Notes: a model not told the origin generated them from the letters alone. 64,000 bases of DNA from Terrirubrum flagellatum (GCF_022059845.1 NZ_CP091851.1:4701501-4765500); one strand, 5' to 3'. Positions 34,815 to 44,765 are shown, counted from the stretch's first letter. Numbers and translations are program-made.

Positions 34815-35117
34815 ATGACCTCGTCCCTTTACGTCATCCGCGGACGGCCCGGCCGGTGGGAAGGGGTCGCCGTCGATTCGCCCATCGCGGTGGCCGGGGA
34901 CTCGTTCGATCAGGTCCGGCGCTGCCTGACCGACATGACCCCTTCGCTCGCGCTGCTTTCGAGCGACGAAGCGACCCTCGGGGCGGTTGCGTCGCGCGCC
35001 TGGCGCGGGCTGCGCCGCATGGAGGTGCTGGCGCGACATTTCGCCTCTGATCTCGGCCGCCGCGCCGGGCTGACGTCCAGCGCGCACGAAAGCCATCTGC
35101 TCCGCTTTGCCGCCTAG
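34815..35117 (+). CDS. Hypothetical 100-residue protein
   Basis: 100 residues from ATG 34815. Mixed alpha/beta, no signal or membrane segment; segments LYVIRGRPGRWEGVAVDSP and CLTDMTPSLALLSSDEATL. No family recognised. It lies 98 bases before the ABC exporter in the same direction. The 262-bp gap upstream, between divergent genes, should hold promoters and shows nothing else. Confidence 0.55.
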   Translation: MTSSLYVIRGRPGRWEGVAVDSPIAVAGDSFDQVRRCLTDMTPSLALLSSDEATLGAVASRAWRGLRRMEVLARHFASDLGRRAGLTSSAHESHLLRFAA

Positions 35118-35215
35118 GGGCGCCCCTGAGGGTGGCTTTGCGCCCTTCACCCCCGCATGCTACCCGCGCGTCGCCGGCCCAAGGGGTCACACCCGAAACG
35201 GCCTGACGCCGCATC

Positions 35216-37054
35216 ATGACCTCTCCCCAGCCTCGCTCGACTTCGCAATTGATGGCCCGCCTGTGGCGCGACTGGATGGCGCGCTACAACAAGGGCTTCG
35301 TCGCCATTCTCGTTCTGGTCGTGCTGATCGCCGGCGCGACGAGCCTCTATCCCGTCCTGATCAAGCTCGCCTTCGATCTCTTCGCCGGCCAGAACGCGGC
35401 GGCGGCGTCCGACGCCGGCGTGTTCGGGATCACGAAACGACTTCTCGTCTCGATCTTCGGACAAGGCACGGCCGTGGTGCATGTGATCGCCGCGCTCGTC
35501 GTCGTGGTGACGGCGGTGAAGGGTTTCGCGCTGCTCGGCCAGACGGTGCTGACCAACCGCATTTCGGCCCGCATCGAGGCCGACATGCAGACGGCGCTCT
35601 ATGCGGCGCTGATCGATTCCGATGTGGCGCAGTCGACGCGCGAAAGTCCGGCGGCGCTGACGCAGCGCTTCACCACGGACTTCCTCTATGTGCGCGACGC
35701 GGTCGTGCGCGTGATCAATGTGGTGATCCGCGATCTCGTCACCGCGATCGCGCTTGTCGGCGCCATGATCTGGATCGACTGGAAGCTGACTCTGTCGGCG
35801 GCGGTGGTCGCGCCCATCGTCGGCATTCCCATCGCGCAGGTCGGCGACAAATTGCGCCGTTTCGCCTCGGTGGCGCAAAGGCAGGTTGCGGCGATGGCGA
35901 GCCATATCGCGGAAGGCCTGTCAGGCGTGCGCGTCGCGAAGGCTTACAATCTCGAAAATTATCTCAAGGGCCGCGCCGCGCAGAATTTCGAGGACATCTA
36001 TCGTCTCGCCGTGAAAGCGTCGAATGCACGCGGAAGGCTCGATCCGCTGCTGGAAGTGGGCGGTGGTCTTGCGGTCGCAGCGGTGCTGTCGGTGATCGGT
36101 CTGAGAATCGGCGCCGGCGATTCGACAATTGGCGACTTCACCGGCTTCGTCACCGCGCTGTTGCTTGCGGCGCAGCCGATCCGTTCGCTCGGCAATGTGA
36201 ACGCCGTGTTGCAGCAAGCCGCGGCGGCGCTTGAACGCATCTTCGGGCTGATGGACGACAAGCCGACGATCGTCGACGCGCCTGACGCGAAGCCGCTCGC
36301 GATCGCGCGCGGCGAGGTGGCGTTCGAGAATATCGTCTTCCGCTATCGCGACGATGTGGCGGCGCTGAATGGCGCGTCGCTCGTCGCGCCGGCGGGAAAA
36401 ACCACGGCGATCGTCGGGCGCTCAGGCTCGGGCAAATCGACGCTGATGTCGCTGCCGCCGCGCTTGTTCGATCCGCAGGAGGGAAGCGTCTGCATCGACG
36501 GCGTCGATATCAGGAACGCCACGCTGAAAAGTCTGCGCTCGCAGATCGCGATCGTGTCGCAGGACGTGCTGCTGTTCGATGACACGATCCGCACCAATAT
36601 CGGCTTCGGACGGGAAGGCGCGAGCGAGGATGACATCATCGCGGCGGCGCAGGCGGCGGCCGCGCATGATTTCATCACGAAACTGCCTGAAGGCTATGAT
36701 ACGCGCGTCGGCGATCGCGGCGGCAATCTCTCCGGCGGCGAGCGTCAACGCATCGTGCTGGCGCGCGCCTTCGTGCGCAACGCGCCGATCCTGATTCTGG
36801 ACGAGCCGACCAGCGCGCTCGACGCTGAGTCGGAGAAGCTGGTGCAGCAGGCGCTGGCGCGATTGATGGAGGATCGCACCACGCTCGTCATCGCGCATCG
36901 GCTGTCGACCGTGCGCGCCGCCGACCTCATCGCCGTGATGGAGAATGGCCGCGTCATCGAGAGCGGCGGCCATGATGAGTTGATCAAGGCGAACGGCGCC
37001 TATGCGCGCCTGCATCGTCTGCAATTTGAAGGCGCGGACCTCATCGCCAACTGA
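35216..37054 (+). CDS. ABC exporter with fused membrane and ATPase domains (MsbA-like)
   Basis: 612 residues. Six-helix type I exporter domain (about 20-320), then a nucleotide-binding domain with Walker A GRSGSGKST, signature LSGGERQR, Walker B ILILDEPTSALD and H-loop VIAHRLSTV. Works as a homodimer or heterodimer. MsbA-like sequence features suggest lipid or LPS-related export but drugs or peptides are also possible. The genes just downstream, on the other strand (phosphatase and LPS-type glycosyltransferase), agree with an envelope role without proving it. Confidence 0.9.
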   Translation: MTSPQPRSTSQLMARLWRDWMARYNKGFVAILVLVVLIAGATSLYPVLIKLAFDLFAGQNAAAASDAGVFGITKRLLVSIFGQGTAVVHVIAALVVVVTAVKGFALLGQTVLTNRISARIEADMQTALYAALIDSDVAQSTRESPAALTQRFTTDFLYVRDAVVRVINVVIRDLVTAIALVGAMIWIDWKLTLSAAVVAPIVGIPIAQVGDKLRRFASVAQRQVAAMASHIAEGLSGVRVAKAYNLENYLKGRAAQNFEDIYRLAVKASNARGRLDPLLEVGGGLAVAAVLSVIGLRIGAGDSTIGDFTGFVTALLLAAQPIRSLGNVNAVLQQAAAALERIFGLMDDKPTIVDAPDAKPLAIARGEVAFENIVFRYRDDVAALNGASLVAPAGKTTAIVGRSGSGKSTLMSLPPRLFDPQEGSVCIDGVDIRNATLKSLRSQIAIVSQDVLLFDDTIRTNIGFGREGASEDDIIAAAQAAAAHDFITKLPEGYDTRVGDRGGNLSGGERQRIVLARAFVRNAPILILDEPTSALDAESEKLVQQALARLMEDRTTLVIAHRLSTVRAADLIAVMENGRVIESGGHDELIKANGAYARLHRLQFEGADLIAN

Positions 37055-37063
37055 CGCGCGCCG

Positions 37064-37867
37064 CTACTCCCGATGGAGGATGCGATCGCTGATGAGGCTC
37101 GACCAGAAGCGCGGCTTGAAATCGCGCTCGAGTTGCTCGGGGTCGTAGTGATGTTCGACCCATTCGAGAAACGGGATGCCCTTCGCCTCGCCCTCGTCGC
37201 GATAATGCTCGAAGAACGCATCGAGAATGCCGGTCGCGGACCAGTGGAAATGACCGTAGCGGCTTGAGAGCTGTTTCAGCGCCTCGTCAGCCGACGCGCC
37301 CTTGAGAATGAGATAGAGCGCGGACACGAAGCCGGCGCGATCCGCGCCCGATTTGCAATGCACCAGCGCGGGATATTCGAGCGTCTCGAAGAAGCGCGCC
37401 GCGTCGAGAATGGTGTTGCGGTCAGGCGCGCCGCGCGAGCGTACGACGAGCTCGACGAATTTCAGATTATGCCTTGCGCAGGCTTCGACCTCCAGCGGCC
37501 AGGAGCCGTGGCGGCGGCCGCCGCGCAGCGAGACGATCGTGCGCACGCCGGCGCGCGCGAAGGACGCGATCTGGTAGGGCGTCGGCTGCGCCGAGCGCCA
37601 GAGATCTGGCGTGACCTTGTGGCGGTTGAGATAGATCATCCGCACGAAGGCGTGGTCGCCGAGAATGGAATGAGTCCAGGCGAGCGCGCGGTCCGACGCC
37701 GTCTTCATCGGGCGATCCCAGCGCGAAGGAAGGCGAAACGGATCGCCGATCGTCTGGATGGGTTGCACGGGGTCGCGATTCTCGGGGGCGGACACGGGGC
37801 GGAGGGCTATCCGCTTGACATGGTCGTGGCAAGGCGGCCTCGCAAGCCACGGTGAATCCGTAACCAT
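37064..37867 (-). CDS. Dual-specificity/tyrosine phosphatase-like protein
   Basis: The CX5R phosphatase loop VHCKSGADRAGF is intact, with an upstream general-acid region (ELVVRSRGAPD) and WRSAQPTP, as in bacterial DSP/Siw14-like phosphatases such as those acting on inositol phosphates or sugars. The start is uncertain: ATG 37867 lies only three bases after the stop of the glycosyltransferase gene, which suggests coupling, but the conserved region begins near ATG 37708. A GTG at 37795 is also possible. It converges with the ABC exporter gene, nine bases apart. Confidence 0.8.
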   Translation of the reverse strand: MVTDSPWLARPPCHDHVKRIALRPVSAPENRDPVQPIQTIGDPFRLPSRWDRPMKTASDRALAWTHSILGDHAFVRMIYLNRHKVTPDLWRSAQPTPYQIASFARAGVRTIVSLRGGRRHGSWPLEVEACARHNLKFVELVVRSRGAPDRNTILDAARFFETLEYPALVHCKSGADRAGFVSALYLILKGASADEALKQLSSRYGHFHWSATGILDAFFEHYRDEGEAKGIPFLEWVEHHYDPEQLERDFKPRFWSSLISDRILHRE

Positions 37868-37870
37868 GGG

Positions 37871-38671
37871 TTAAGCCGCCGCAGCGCCGTCGCTTTTCTG
37901 CCGGTCGAGCGCCATGGCGACGCGCTGATGGCGATAGATCGCGTAGTTGCGCGCGACCTCGAAACCGATCCGTCCGCGGAGGAAATAGCGCCGGAAGACA
38001 TAGGCGCGGATGAAGGCGGCGGGATATTCGAGATAGCGCCGCCAGAAGGGCAGGCGCCGGCGCCGCGCCGCGAGATCGTCCACCTGCGCCTTTGCGTAGC
38101 GGAGGAGTTTCGCGAGATGGGCGTCGACGTCCCGCACGCCGTAATGCTGCAGCGGCGCCTTTAGTTTGCCGACGCGGGCGCCGGGCCGCATGTCGACCAC
38201 GTCATGCACCGGCGATGTGGAATAGCGGCCGCGATCGCGCCGGTAGAGGCGGATGAAATCGAGCGTCGAGGGGAAGAGCGGCAGCCTTGTTTCCCCCGGC
38301 AACAAATCCGCCTGCCTCAGAATGTAGCCGTCGAGCGGCGGCACGCCCCCGGCGAAAAGCGCCCTGATTTCGATCGCGAGCTCCGGCGTGACGACTTCAT
38401 CCGCGTCGAGATTCATCGCCCAGAGATGGCGGCACTGATCCTGTCCGAAGCCTTTCTGAAGTCCGTAGCCCGGCCAGTCGCGCTCGATGACGCGCGCTCC
38501 TTTGCCGGCGGCGATCTCGCGCGTCTCGTCGGTCGAACGGGAGTCGATAACGATGATTTCGTCGACCAGTCCGGCGACGGAGTCGAGCGTGCGGCCGATG
38601 CGATCCGCCTCGTTGAACGCGATGATGAACACGGACAGCGGAAGCCTGTCTGCTGCAGTCGGCGGCGCCAT
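37871..38671 (-). CDS. Family 2 glycosyltransferase, LPS-core (WaaE/KdtX) type
   Basis: 266 residues. GT-A fold start LSVFIIAFNEADRIGRTLDSV, IIVIDSRSTDET, and the metal-binding NLDADEVVTPEL. The EIIVIDSRSTDETREIA...GYGLQKGFGQDQC pattern is that of WaaE/KdtX-like glucosyltransferases, which add sugar to the LPS inner core from the cytoplasmic face. Basic C-terminal segment (ARRRRLPFWRRYLEYPAAF...RRYFLRGRIGF) probably peripheral at the membrane. Upstream of and coupled to the phosphatase gene. Confidence 0.9.
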   Translation of the reverse strand: MAPPTAADRLPLSVFIIAFNEADRIGRTLDSVAGLVDEIIVIDSRSTDETREIAAGKGARVIERDWPGYGLQKGFGQDQCRHLWAMNLDADEVVTPELAIEIRALFAGGVPPLDGYILRQADLLPGETRLPLFPSTLDFIRLYRRDRGRYSTSPVHDVVDMRPGARVGKLKAPLQHYGVRDVDAHLAKLLRYAKAQVDDLAARRRRLPFWRRYLEYPAAFIRAYVFRRYFLRGRIGFEVARNYAIYRHQRVAMALDRQKSDGAAAA

Positions 38672-38697
38672 GGGCGGGGATTACAGGCTTGGCGCCA

Positions 38698-41600
38698 TCA
38701 ATGGAAGTTGCGGCCCTTGGGCAGAACGCGGCGCGGGCTGTTCCTGTCGTTCAGGGCGGCGATCTCGGCGGCAAGCTCCGGCCGGTCGCGCAGCATCTGC
38801 GCCAGACGACGCTCCTGAGCCGGCGAGAGAACGGTGCGGGGATCATCGCCGGTGGGATGTCTCGCTTCGTCGGCGCGGCTGACATGGGGATCGAAGGGCG
38901 CTTTCGGTTCGCTGACCTCGTCCATGAGGAAGGACATGTCCTCGAGATGTTCGGCGATGACATGGATGACGTTCGATTCGCTCTGCAGTCGTCCGCGCAC
39001 CGCCACCAGCCGGCTGCCCAGCACCACGGGCCGGTAGCGCTCGAACACCTGCGGCCAGATGACGGCGTTGGCGATCCCCGTTTCGTCCTCCAGCGTCATG
39101 AAGATCACGCCGCTCGCCGATCCCGGCCGCTGCCGCACCAGCACGAGGCCGCCGACGGTGATGCGGCGGTTCGCCGGCGCGGAGCGTACGGTCTCGCAGG
39201 GCGCGACGCCGCGCGCAGCGAGATGATTGCGCACGAAGGAGGCGGGGTGGCCCTTCAGCGACAGGCTGAGGCGGCGATAATCCTCGACGACATGGGCGCC
39301 GAGCGGCATCGGCGGCAGATCAGCGTCGGGCTCGCGCTCCTGCATCGCCGTTTCGGCGAAGAGCGGCAGATCATCCTTGTCGCCCGAGCGGCGCAGCGCC
39401 TTCACCGCCCACAGCGCCTGACGGCGATCGAGCCCGATCGAGCGGAAGGCGTCGGCGTCGGCAAGCCGTTCAAGCGTCTCGCGCGACAATTCCGCGCGCA
39501 GCCAGAGATCGCGGATCGAATCGTAGCCAGCGCCACGCGCGGCGACGAGCTTCTCCATCTCTTTTTCCGACAATCCTGAAATCTGCCGGAAGCCCATGCG
39601 CAGCGCGTGCGTGCTTTCGATCACGTCAGCCATGCTGGCGTGAAGCGAGTGGATGCGGTCATGCGAGAAGAGGCTTTCATCGCCGTCTTTCTCAAGCGTG
39701 TAATTCCATTCCGATCTGTTGATATCGACTTCACGCACGGCGACGCCATGATCCCGTGCGTCGCGCACGATCTGCGCCGGCGCGTAGAAGCCCATGGGTT
39801 GCGCGTTGAGAAGAGCGCAGGCGAACACATCGGGAAAGACGCATTTGAACCAGCAGGAGGCGTAAACGAGGATCGCGAAACTCGCGGCGTGGCTTTCCGG
39901 GAAGCCATAATCGCCGAAGCCCTCGATCTGTTTGAAGCAGCGTTCGGCGAAATCCTGCTCATAGCCGCGCCTCACCATACCGTCGATCATCTTTCGCTTC
40001 AGCTTGTCGATCGTGCCGACGCGTTTGAACGTCGCCATGGCGCGGCGAAGCCTGTCCGCTTCAGACGGGGTGAATTCAGCGGCGACGATGGCGATCTGCA
40101 TCGCCTGCTCCTGGAACAGGGGCACGCCCATTGTACGATTCAGGACCGCGTAGAGCTCATTCGGATTGCCGTATTTAGGCGAGGGATATTCGGGCTTCTC
40201 CTTTCCCTCGCGCCTTCGCAGATAGGGATGCACCATATCGCCCTGGATCGGACCGGGCCTGACGATCGCGACCTCGATAACGAGATCGTAGAAATCCTTT
40301 GGCTTGAGCCGCGGCAGCATCGACATCTGCGCGCGGCTCTCGATCTGGAACACGCCCAACGTGTCGGCGCGCTGGATCATGTCGTAAACAGGTTTTTTCT
40401 CATACGGGATCGCCGCGATGGCGTCGATTTTCCGGCCGTTATCTTCATTTCGCCTGTGCGGATAATGCTTCTCCAGCAGGTCAAAGCAGCCCTTGAGGCA
40501 GGTGAGCATGCCGAGCGCGAGACAATCGACCTTCATCAATTTCAGGACTTCGAGATCGTCCTTGTCCCATTCGACGATGATGCGGTCGTCCATGGCCGCA
40601 TTCTGGAGCGGCGCGATCTCATCGAGGCGCGTGCGCGAAATGATGAAGCCGCCCGTGTGCTGCGAGAGATGCCGTGGGAAGCCGTGCAGCTCATCCGCCA
40701 GCTTCAGCGTCTGCGACAACCGCGCGTCGGATGGATCAAGGCCGATGCGACGAAGCTCCGCGTCCGGAATTCCTTTGTCCCACCAGCCGCCGACAGCCCC
40801 TGAAAGCGCCGTGACCATATCCTCGGACAATCCGAACGCCTTGCCGACGTCGCGAAGGGCCGATCGCGTGCGATAGGTGATCACGCTGGCGGCGAGGCCG
40901 ACTCTTTCCTTGCGATAATGCCTGTAGACATACTGCATCACTATTTCGCGCTGGCTGTGTTCGAAATCGATGTCGATGTCGGGCGGTTCGTTACGCTCCT
41001 CCGAGACGAAGCGGGCGAAAAGCAATTCATGATTCACAGGATTGACTTCTGTGACTCCAAGGCAAAAACACACTGTTGAATTCGCCGCCGACCCGCGCCC
41101 CTGGCAAAGGATGCCCTCGCCGCGCGCGAATTCGATGATGTGGTGGACCGTCAGAAAATAGGGCGCATATCCAAGTTTTCTGATGATCTCCAATTCTTCA
41201 TCGAGGACTTTCGCCACCTTCTCAGGAACGCCGTCGGGATAACGCTTGATTGCGCCAGCCTTTGCGAAATGCTCCAGCGCGCTTTGCGCGTCATTGAATC
41301 CTTCACGGCTTTCGAAGGGATAATCGGATTTGATGTCGCTTAAGCAGAATGAAATCCCTTCGATGAATTGCATCGTCTTATCGATCGCTTCCGGCGCGGC
41401 GGCGAACAGGCGGCGCATCTCGTCGCCATGCTTGAGATGACGTTCGGCGTTCGCCTGGAGAAGCCGGCCGACCTTGTCGAGCGTCGTGCGATGGCGGACG
41501 CAGGTCAGGACGTCATGCAAGGCGCGCCGGTCGGGATGATGATAGAGCGCGTCATTGGTTGCGAGCGGCGGAACGCCAAGGCGCCACGCGAGCGCAAGCC

Positions 41601-42453
41601 GCTTCGTCCAGCGCGCGCGGGGCGCCGGGCCATAGAGCGCACTGACGCCAAGCCAGACTTTCGCGCCGGCGTCGCGCAAATCGTCGATTGCGCCCACAAG
41701 GCTTTCGGGCGGTTCATCGCTGCGGCTTTTTGATCTCCTGTTTTTCTCGGCGTCGAAGTTGATGACGTTATCGTGGAGCAATGCGCTCGGCTCGTCGGCG
41801 GGCGCCTCGCGATTCCCGTTTTTCGCTTCGTCTGGAAAGACGTTCTTTGGGAAAGGGCTGATAGGCCAGACCGGCCCGTCTTTCGGCTCCTTGATGACGC
41901 TGAGTTCAAGCTCGTTGGTCGAGCGCTCCATGATGACGAGCTGCAAACCTTCGGCGTGCTTCACGAGATCGCCGAAAGTCAGATGGCATTCACCCTTCGG
42001 TGCGCGCAGATTGCCTGTGGTGAGCAGCCGCGTCAGCCGGCCATAGGCGGCGCGATCGACGGGATAGGCGAGAATGTCGGGCGCGCCATCGACAAAGACG
42101 AGGCGGCAGCCGATCAGCAGCCGGAGCTGGCGAAGGGGCGACATATTTTCAGAGGAAACAGCAGCCGCTTTCGCCGCCTCCTCAGCCGCCCGCTTCCATT
42201 CGATGTAGGCGCTGTAGGCGCGCACTACGCCGGCGAGCGTGTTGCGGTCGGCTATTCCGACGCCGGCGAGATCGAGCATCGCCGCCTGCGCCACGTACTC
42301 CTCGGGATGGGAGCCGCCGCGCAGAAAGGAGAAATTCGTGGTGACGCCGAGTTCGGCGTAGCGCGTCGCCGCGACATAGGGCGGCTCCGGCGGTTCACCC
42401 TGTCGTGTCTCGTCTTGCGAGTCGCTTTTATCTCTGGCGCGATCCCGCTTCAT
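38698..42453 (-). CDS. dnaE2: Error-prone DNA polymerase DnaE2
   Basis: C-family polymerase for SOS mutagenesis and lesion bypass. N-terminal PHP domain is the degenerate DnaE2 type (TNFSFLRGGSHPEEYV); catalytic palm has PDIDIDFEHSQRE with the two aspartates; a finger/thumb region, helix-hairpin-helix and C-terminal OB fold follow (VGGLVLVRQRPGSASGVIFMTLEDETG). At 1251 residues it is longer than the usual roughly 1,080-1,170; a charged insertion near residues 190-245 accounts for part. Its start overlaps the ImuB stop (ATGA). Third gene of imuA-imuB-dnaE2. Confidence 0.97.
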   Translation of the reverse strand: MKRDRARDKSDSQDETRQGEPPEPPYVAATRYAELGVTTNFSFLRGGSHPEEYVAQAAMLDLAGVGIADRNTLAGVVRAYSAYIEWKRAAEEAAKAAAVSSENMSPLRQLRLLIGCRLVFVDGAPDILAYPVDRAAYGRLTRLLTTGNLRAPKGECHLTFGDLVKHAEGLQLVIMERSTNELELSVIKEPKDGPVWPISPFPKNVFPDEAKNGNREAPADEPSALLHDNVINFDAEKNRRSKSRSDEPPESLVGAIDDLRDAGAKVWLGVSALYGPAPRARWTKRLALAWRLGVPPLATNDALYHHPDRRALHDVLTCVRHRTTLDKVGRLLQANAERHLKHGDEMRRLFAAAPEAIDKTMQFIEGISFCLSDIKSDYPFESREGFNDAQSALEHFAKAGAIKRYPDGVPEKVAKVLDEELEIIRKLGYAPYFLTVHHIIEFARGEGILCQGRGSAANSTVCFCLGVTEVNPVNHELLFARFVSEERNEPPDIDIDFEHSQREIVMQYVYRHYRKERVGLAASVITYRTRSALRDVGKAFGLSEDMVTALSGAVGGWWDKGIPDAELRRIGLDPSDARLSQTLKLADELHGFPRHLSQHTGGFIISRTRLDEIAPLQNAAMDDRIIVEWDKDDLEVLKLMKVDCLALGMLTCLKGCFDLLEKHYPHRRNEDNGRKIDAIAAIPYEKKPVYDMIQRADTLGVFQIESRAQMSMLPRLKPKDFYDLVIEVAIVRPGPIQGDMVHPYLRRREGKEKPEYPSPKYGNPNELYAVLNRTMGVPLFQEQAMQIAIVAAEFTPSEADRLRRAMATFKRVGTIDKLKRKMIDGMVRRGYEQDFAERCFKQIEGFGDYGFPESHAASFAILVYASCWFKCVFPDVFACALLNAQPMGFYAPAQIVRDARDHGVAVREVDINRSEWNYTLEKDGDESLFSHDRIHSLHASMADVIESTHALRMGFRQISGLSEKEMEKLVAARGAGYDSIRDLWLRAELSRETLERLADADAFRSIGLDRRQALWAVKALRRSGDKDDLPLFAETAMQEREPDADLPPMPLGAHVVEDYRRLSLSLKGHPASFVRNHLAARGVAPCETVRSAPANRRITVGGLVLVRQRPGSASGVIFMTLEDETGIANAVIWPQVFERYRPVVLGSRLVAVRGRLQSESNVIHVIAEHLEDMSFLMDEVSEPKAPFDPHVSRADEARHPTGDDPRTVLSPAQERRLAQMLRDRPELAAEIAALNDRNSPRRVLPKGRNFH

Positions 42454-44036
42454 GCGAACAATCCATGCATGAACCAGCGCGCGGGCTTGTCATGGAGTTC
42501 GCGCCCGTAAAGCCCTTCGCGGAACAGCCAGAAGCGGCGCCCCTCGACATCCTCGGCGCGAAAATAATCGCGCGTCAGCCCTTCGCCGCGCCACCATTCC
42601 GGCGCAATGCGTTCGGGCCCCTCAATCATGGCGACGTCGTGCTGCACGCGCCGCCACCGGAAGCGGATGGGCGGGCCGTCGGGAACCGTGGCGACGGTTT
42701 CGACGAGTTCGGGCTTCGCAAGCAGGCGCAGCGGGCGATCCGGTGGCTCGCTCATTTCGCGCGTCGGATTCCAGGCCGGCGCGACGGCGCGGCGCGACGC
42801 CGCTTGTGCGGCCGGAACCGAAACGACGGCGAATTCGGGCCAGTGGCTGTCGAAGGGTTGCAGTCTTTCGATGCGGCGCGCGCCCAGTCGCGCGCCGAGC
42901 ACGTCGACCAGCCGGGTCAGATCCTCCGCATGCAAATCGGCGGCGAGATCGTGCTGAACCTGCGCGCGCGGCGAGGTTTCGAGCGCCGACAGACGCAGGA
43001 GATCGAAACCATAGCCGATGTCGATTTCGTCGCCGCCATAGCTGATCTTCTCGCGCAGAAGCCGCGCCATGATTTCGGGTTCGCGCAGGGGACGGCTGGC
43101 CCCGACGACAATGCGACGCACGAGCCCGTCGACGCGGAAGAACAACGCCTCGATGCGACGCGCGCCTTCATCATGACGCGTCAGCAGGGCGCAGAGATCG
43201 CGCGCGAGCCTCAGGAGCGTGCGCTCGATATCGTCTGGCAGAATGATCGGATCGAAGAAGCGCTTCTCCGCGACATAGGGCGCCGATTCGATCGCGGCGG
43301 CGATTGGCGAACGCGTCGCGCCCAGCGCCGCATCGAGACGATCGAGCAGCGCCTCGCCGAAGCGCGCCGTGATTGGCGCGCGCGGGCGCGAGAGAATATC
43401 CTCGATGCGCGTCAAGCCGACGCGCCGTAATGCGTCGGCGGTCTCCTCGTCCGGCCGCAGCGCTTCAACAGGCAAAGCGCGCAACGATTTTTCTTCGCCA
43501 CCCGACGCGCAGATCTTGTCGTCGCCATGGCGCGCGATCGCCCAGGCGGCTTCAGGCGTCCCCGCGATAGCGGCGCGCAACGCGAATCCTTGCGCGGCGA
43601 TCGAGGCCTCGATCGCCTTCAGCAGAGATTTTTCGCCGCCGAAGAGATGGGCGACGCCGGAGATATCGAGCGCTATTCCATCGGGCGGATCGAGCGCGAC
43701 AAGCGGCGTCCATCGCCGGCACCAATCGCCAATGCTGGCGAGCAGGAGCGCGTCGGCGGCGGGATCGGCGTCGGCCAGTTCGAGCCCGGGATGCATGGCG
43801 CGCGCGTCGGCGAGCGACATGCCAGGCTTCAGCCCCATCTTCATCGCCGTCGCATCGCAGGCGGAAAGGCGCAGCGCGCCCTTGACGGGCGCGACGAGAA
43901 TGAAGGGTTGCGACGATCTCCTGATATCAGGCGGAGCGCCGGCGAACCTGCGGCGTCGGCGCAGGCGGTCGGTAGGCAGGGTGGGGAAGACGATCGCGCA
44001 AAACCGCCGCGGGGTCGGCGAAGATCCTGTCGTCAT
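42450..44036 (-). CDS. imuB: ImuB, inactive Y-family polymerase-like mutasome hub
   Basis: 528 residues. N-terminal AIVFPTLPTDRLRRRRR marks ImuB; the Y-family body (ATAMKMGLKPGMSLADARAMHP, DISGVAHLFGGEKSLL) lacks the canonical catalytic DE pair, so it does not polymerise but bridges ImuA, DnaE2 and the beta clamp. I did not locate an unambiguous clamp motif. Starting at ATG 44036, it overlaps the 3' end of imuA by 110 bases in another frame; a later start would remove the conserved first strand. Confidence 0.93.
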   Translation of the reverse strand: MTTGSSPTPRRFCAIVFPTLPTDRLRRRRRFAGAPPDIRRSSQPFILVAPVKGALRLSACDATAMKMGLKPGMSLADARAMHPGLELADADPAADALLLASIGDWCRRWTPLVALDPPDGIALDISGVAHLFGGEKSLLKAIEASIAAQGFALRAAIAGTPEAAWAIARHGDDKICASGGEEKSLRALPVEALRPDEETADALRRVGLTRIEDILSRPRAPITARFGEALLDRLDAALGATRSPIAAAIESAPYVAEKRFFDPIILPDDIERTLLRLARDLCALLTRHDEGARRIEALFFRVDGLVRRIVVGASRPLREPEIMARLLREKISYGGDEIDIGYGFDLLRLSALETSPRAQVQHDLAADLHAEDLTRLVDVLGARLGARRIERLQPFDSHWPEFAVVSVPAAQAASRRAVAPAWNPTREMSEPPDRPLRLLAKPELVETVATVPDGPPIRFRWRRVQHDVAMIEGPERIAPEWWRGEGLTRDYFRAEDVEGRRFWLFREGLYGRELHDKPARWFMHGLFA

Positions 44037-44757
44037 GATTCCACTCCACGCTGAACTCTCCGGTCCGTCCCGCCCGGTTCTTTTTCACCTCGATGCGCCA
44101 GGCCGCCCGCCCCGGCCCGCCGCCCGGCTCCGCTGCGCTCCTCTCCGATTTCACGAGAAAGCGGGCGGCGGCGGCGCTGGTCGCGTCTTCGCCGCTGCCG
44201 CCGACACCGGCGAAAACGAGAAGCCCGAGATTTCGCCCGGCCTGAGCCGCCAGCAGCAGCCGGCGCGAGGCGGTGAGGTCGTAACTCCTGGGAAAACCAG
44301 TCATTTCGCCGATCACGGCGGCCGGCGCGGAAGAGTGCAGCGCCTCTTCCAGCGCCCAGAGCGCGTCGGCCAAGCTCGCCGTCCGGACGAGAATCAGGCT
44401 TTCCGGCTGCAACCCATGGGCGGCGAGACCGGGACCATAGGGCAGGCCGTTCTCCCAGCCGCTATGCTCCTCGGCAATCCAGATGATCGGGCGGCCCTCC
44501 CGCTCGCGGGCGGCGCGCCGGGCCCAGCCGAGGGCGAATCCGGTCGCGGCGGCGCTGTCGGCCGCCTCCTTCGCATGCAGATCGTGCAGCGCGCCGCGGG
44601 CGAGCCCCCCGCCCAGGAGATCATCCAGCCTGTCATGGCCGGAGGAGACGAGAGTCTTCTCGCCTTCGGAAAGGACGGGGTTCGCTTCGAGCCGGCGGAT
44701 CGCAGCGCGCAAAACAGCGACCCTGTCCGAAACGCGGGGTGACTGCGCCGGAGCCAT
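43927..44757 (-). CDS. imuA: ImuA, RecA-like mutasome component
   Basis: 276 residues from ATG 44757; a GTG at 44793 would place the SOS box inside the gene. RecA-fold protein (SulA/ImuA family) without a complete Walker A: GHDRLDDLLGGGLARGALHDL, RRAAREREGRPIIWIAEE, and C-terminal WNHDDRIFADPAAVLRDRL. It supports ImuB/DnaE2-dependent mutagenesis, possibly through RecA binding. First gene of the cassette, and its promoter holds the LexA site. Confidence 0.92.
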   Translation of the reverse strand: MAPAQSPRVSDRVAVLRAAIRRLEANPVLSEGEKTLVSSGHDRLDDLLGGGLARGALHDLHAKEAADSAAATGFALGWARRAAREREGRPIIWIAEEHSGWENGLPYGPGLAAHGLQPESLILVRTASLADALWALEEALHSSAPAAVIGEMTGFPRSYDLTASRRLLLAAQAGRNLGLLVFAGVGGSGEDATSAAAARFLVKSERSAAEPGGGPGRAAWRIEVKKNRAGRTGEFSVEWNHDDRIFADPAAVLRDRLPHPAYRPPAPTPQVRRRSA

Positions 44758-44765
44758 GAAAGATC

